DNA of 64,000 bases from Lachnospiraceae bacterium (GTDB lineage Bacteria; Bacillota; Clostridia; Lachnospirales; Lachnospiraceae), in contig JAFOEY010000010.1 of assembly GCA_017387565.1 (NCBI GenBank), positions 24,815 through 88,814 on the forward strand. Reading direction: 5' to 3'. Shown here piece after piece: positions 62,773 through 64,000 of the stretch; the stretch's first letter is position 1; each line of letters begins with the position of its first letter. The position numbers and the translations under genes were made by a program. Under the pieces are notes generated by a model. It worked only from the letters and a program-made list of their open reading frames with translations, made no database searches and was not told where the DNA came from.

Positions 62773-63966
62773 ATGATTGCTGTTGGTATTGATGTTTCCA
62801 AGTCCAAGAGTACCGTTGCCATTCTAAACTCAGATGGCAGCCTACGAATCAAACCTTACGACATGAAACACAATCACCCTGAAATGAATGCACTTGTTAA
62901 CTATCTAAATGAACTGGATGAACCCATCATCATCTTAATGGAGTATACAGGACACTACCATTATCCAGTTCTTAAGAAACTTACTGATGAGCATTTTCCT
63001 GTCTGTTTAGTAAATCCGTATCAGATAAAAAAATATGGTGATACGGAGTTGCGTCGTAGTAAGACTGACAAAAAAGATGCTATCAGAATCGCTACTTATG
63101 CTTTGGAAAAATCTTATCAGTTAGTTCCGTATTCTGTTGATGACCAAAAGTATGTTGACTTAAAAATGTTATCCAGACAATACAGTCAAAGAATGTCTAC
63201 ACTCACCATCAACAAAGTCTATTTGGTAAATCTGCTAGACCAAACCATGCCAGGACTTACATCAATTCTCCCCTTAAGAAGCAGAGACCCTGAAACTAGC
63301 CTCAGCATGATGTTTATCAAGAAATACAAGTCCTTTGATTACATCTGCAAAATGGGGAGAACTCGCTTTCTTGACAGTTACTCTCGCCTGGTCAAGAAAG
63401 CCCGTAATCGTAATGCTTCGCACCTTGGTCTTGCCATCTATGAACTGGCCACCGGCAGTATCACTACCAATGGCGAAAACGAATATACTGTTTTAGCACA
63501 AACCCAATGCATTGACCTAGTTGCAGAAGCTCAACGTTCAGCAGATTGCATCATATCACAAATGCAAACCATTGCAGAAACGCTACCGGAATATAAAATA
63601 CTACGAAATATGCCTGGTGTTGGTGAACGTCTTGGTCCACTTATTCTAGCTGAAATCGGCAATGTCAGACGTTTTCACAGCGGAAAAGCTTTAAACGCTT
63701 ATGCCGGAAACGATGCCCCGCCATATCAGTCTGGAAATTTTGAAAGCCACAATCGACACATATCAAAACGTGGGAATGCGGCTCTCAGAAAATACTGTTT
63801 TGAGGTTATGCAGGCTCTCAAACTGATAAAACCTCAAGATGATCCTGTATATCTTTTTCTGCTAAAAAAAGAACAGGAAGGGAAACATTTCAACGTTGCC
63901 AAAATGGCTGCCGTGAATAAGTTTCTTAGAATTTACTATGCCAGAGTAATGGAACTCGAACAGTAA
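62773..63966 (+). CDS. IS110-family transposase (DEDD/RuvC-like with Transposase_20 domain)
   Basis: 397 residues. The RuvC-like N-terminal domain has AVGIDVSKSKSTVAIL (first Asp), ILMEYTGHYHYPV (Glu) and RRSKTDKKDAIRIA (Asp pair), giving the DEDD set. A coiled-coil segment follows, then the Transposase_20 domain: LRNMPGVGERLGPLILAEIG and the catalytic-Ser region SGNFESHNRHISKRGNAALRK. Complete, with AAAGGAGG 7 bases from the ATG, so probably active. The non-coding RNA-like region precedes it, as in the IS110 (not IS1111) subgroup. Confidence 0.95.
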   Translation: MIAVGIDVSKSKSTVAILNSDGSLRIKPYDMKHNHPEMNALVNYLNELDEPIIILMEYTGHYHYPVLKKLTDEHFPVCLVNPYQIKKYGDTELRRSKTDKKDAIRIATYALEKSYQLVPYSVDDQKYVDLKMLSRQYSQRMSTLTINKVYLVNLLDQTMPGLTSILPLRSRDPETSLSMMFIKKYKSFDYICKMGRTRFLDSYSRLVKKARNRNASHLGLAIYELATGSITTNGENEYTVLAQTQCIDLVAEAQRSADCIISQMQTIAETLPEYKILRNMPGVGERLGPLILAEIGNVRRFHSGKALNAYAGNDAPPYQSGNFESHNRHISKRGNAALRKYCFEVMQALKLIKPQDDPVYLFLLKKEQEGKHFNVAKMAAVNKFLRIYYARVMELEQ

Positions 63967-64000
63967 ATCTGATTACATTATTATATATTTTTCAAAAATC

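Larger units (their letters stand above)
62520..64000 (+). mobile_element. IS110-family insertion sequence (ends not determined)
   Basis: Contains the transposase and the upstream structured region. IS110 elements lack long terminal inverted repeats and usually target duplications, so the ends cannot be placed by inspection; the left end is probably between 62510 and 62546 and the right end beyond 63966, perhaps beyond the window. Confidence 0.75.

Overview
The window looks like chromosomal DNA of a low-GC Gram-positive anaerobe of the class Clostridia, most likely a Lachnospiraceae member. Reasons: AT-rich spacers, strong AAGGAGG-type ribosome sites, sigma-A promoters with 17-bp spacers, a T-box leader, a glycine riboswitch, a PPi-dependent phosphofructokinase next to pyruvate phosphate dikinase elsewhere in the window, a DUF5688-like protein, and Rpn-type transposase remnants. 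The genus cannot be fixed from sequence reading alone. Most genes lie on the minus strand.

Region by region. 1-7330: an aldolase-type gene cut by the window edge, then the tryptophan operon (minus strand, order trpE-G-C-F-B-A) behind a Trp T-box leader; trpD is absent. 7400-13140: chemotaxis receptor, small hydrolase, 2H phosphoesterase, recQ, and a small membrane protein/XRE regulator pair with operator-like repeats. 13322-24500: argG, a Lon-like ATPase without protease domain, pepF, a Tet(M)-like ribosomal GTPase fused to a YacP/Rae1-like NYN nuclease domain, and a convergent diguanylate cyclase/EAL phosphodiesterase pair. 24900-33330: one-carbon operon fhs-folD-glyA under a tandem glycine riboswitch, gdhA, a Gfo/Idh/MocA oxidoreductase, an SH3 lipoprotein and tRNA-Arg(CCG). 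33395-38230: DUF5688-like protein and the yqeG-aroE-aroK-aroQ-efp cluster. 38390-43180: acyltransferase, cysteine-cluster and PAS proteins, pfp.

43185-48070: a GntR-controlled ABC exporter operon ending in a CPBP protease, with a sugar-kinase remnant spliced against it. 48143-50400: an AbiE-like toxin/antitoxin pair with palindromic operators, flanked by 11-bp direct repeats. 50786-53870: ppdK, then a 250-bp imperfect palindrome. 54381-54614: a probable structured non-coding RNA. 54728-59402: a six-gene cluster joining a K+ channel, a zinc-ribbon protein, AdoMet decarboxylase, a DUF4178-like protein, a DUF350 protein and a membrane-anchored aminopropyltransferase. 59468-61162: decayed Rpn nuclease genes and fragments. 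61294-62453: two flavin-type reductases. 62546-63966: an IS110-family element whose upstream non-coding region folds, by eye, like a bridge RNA.

The observations I rank highest are the candidate IS110 bridge RNA, the ribosomal GTPase-NYN nuclease fusion, the polyamine/K+ channel cluster, the unassigned structured RNA, and the trp operon lacking trpD.
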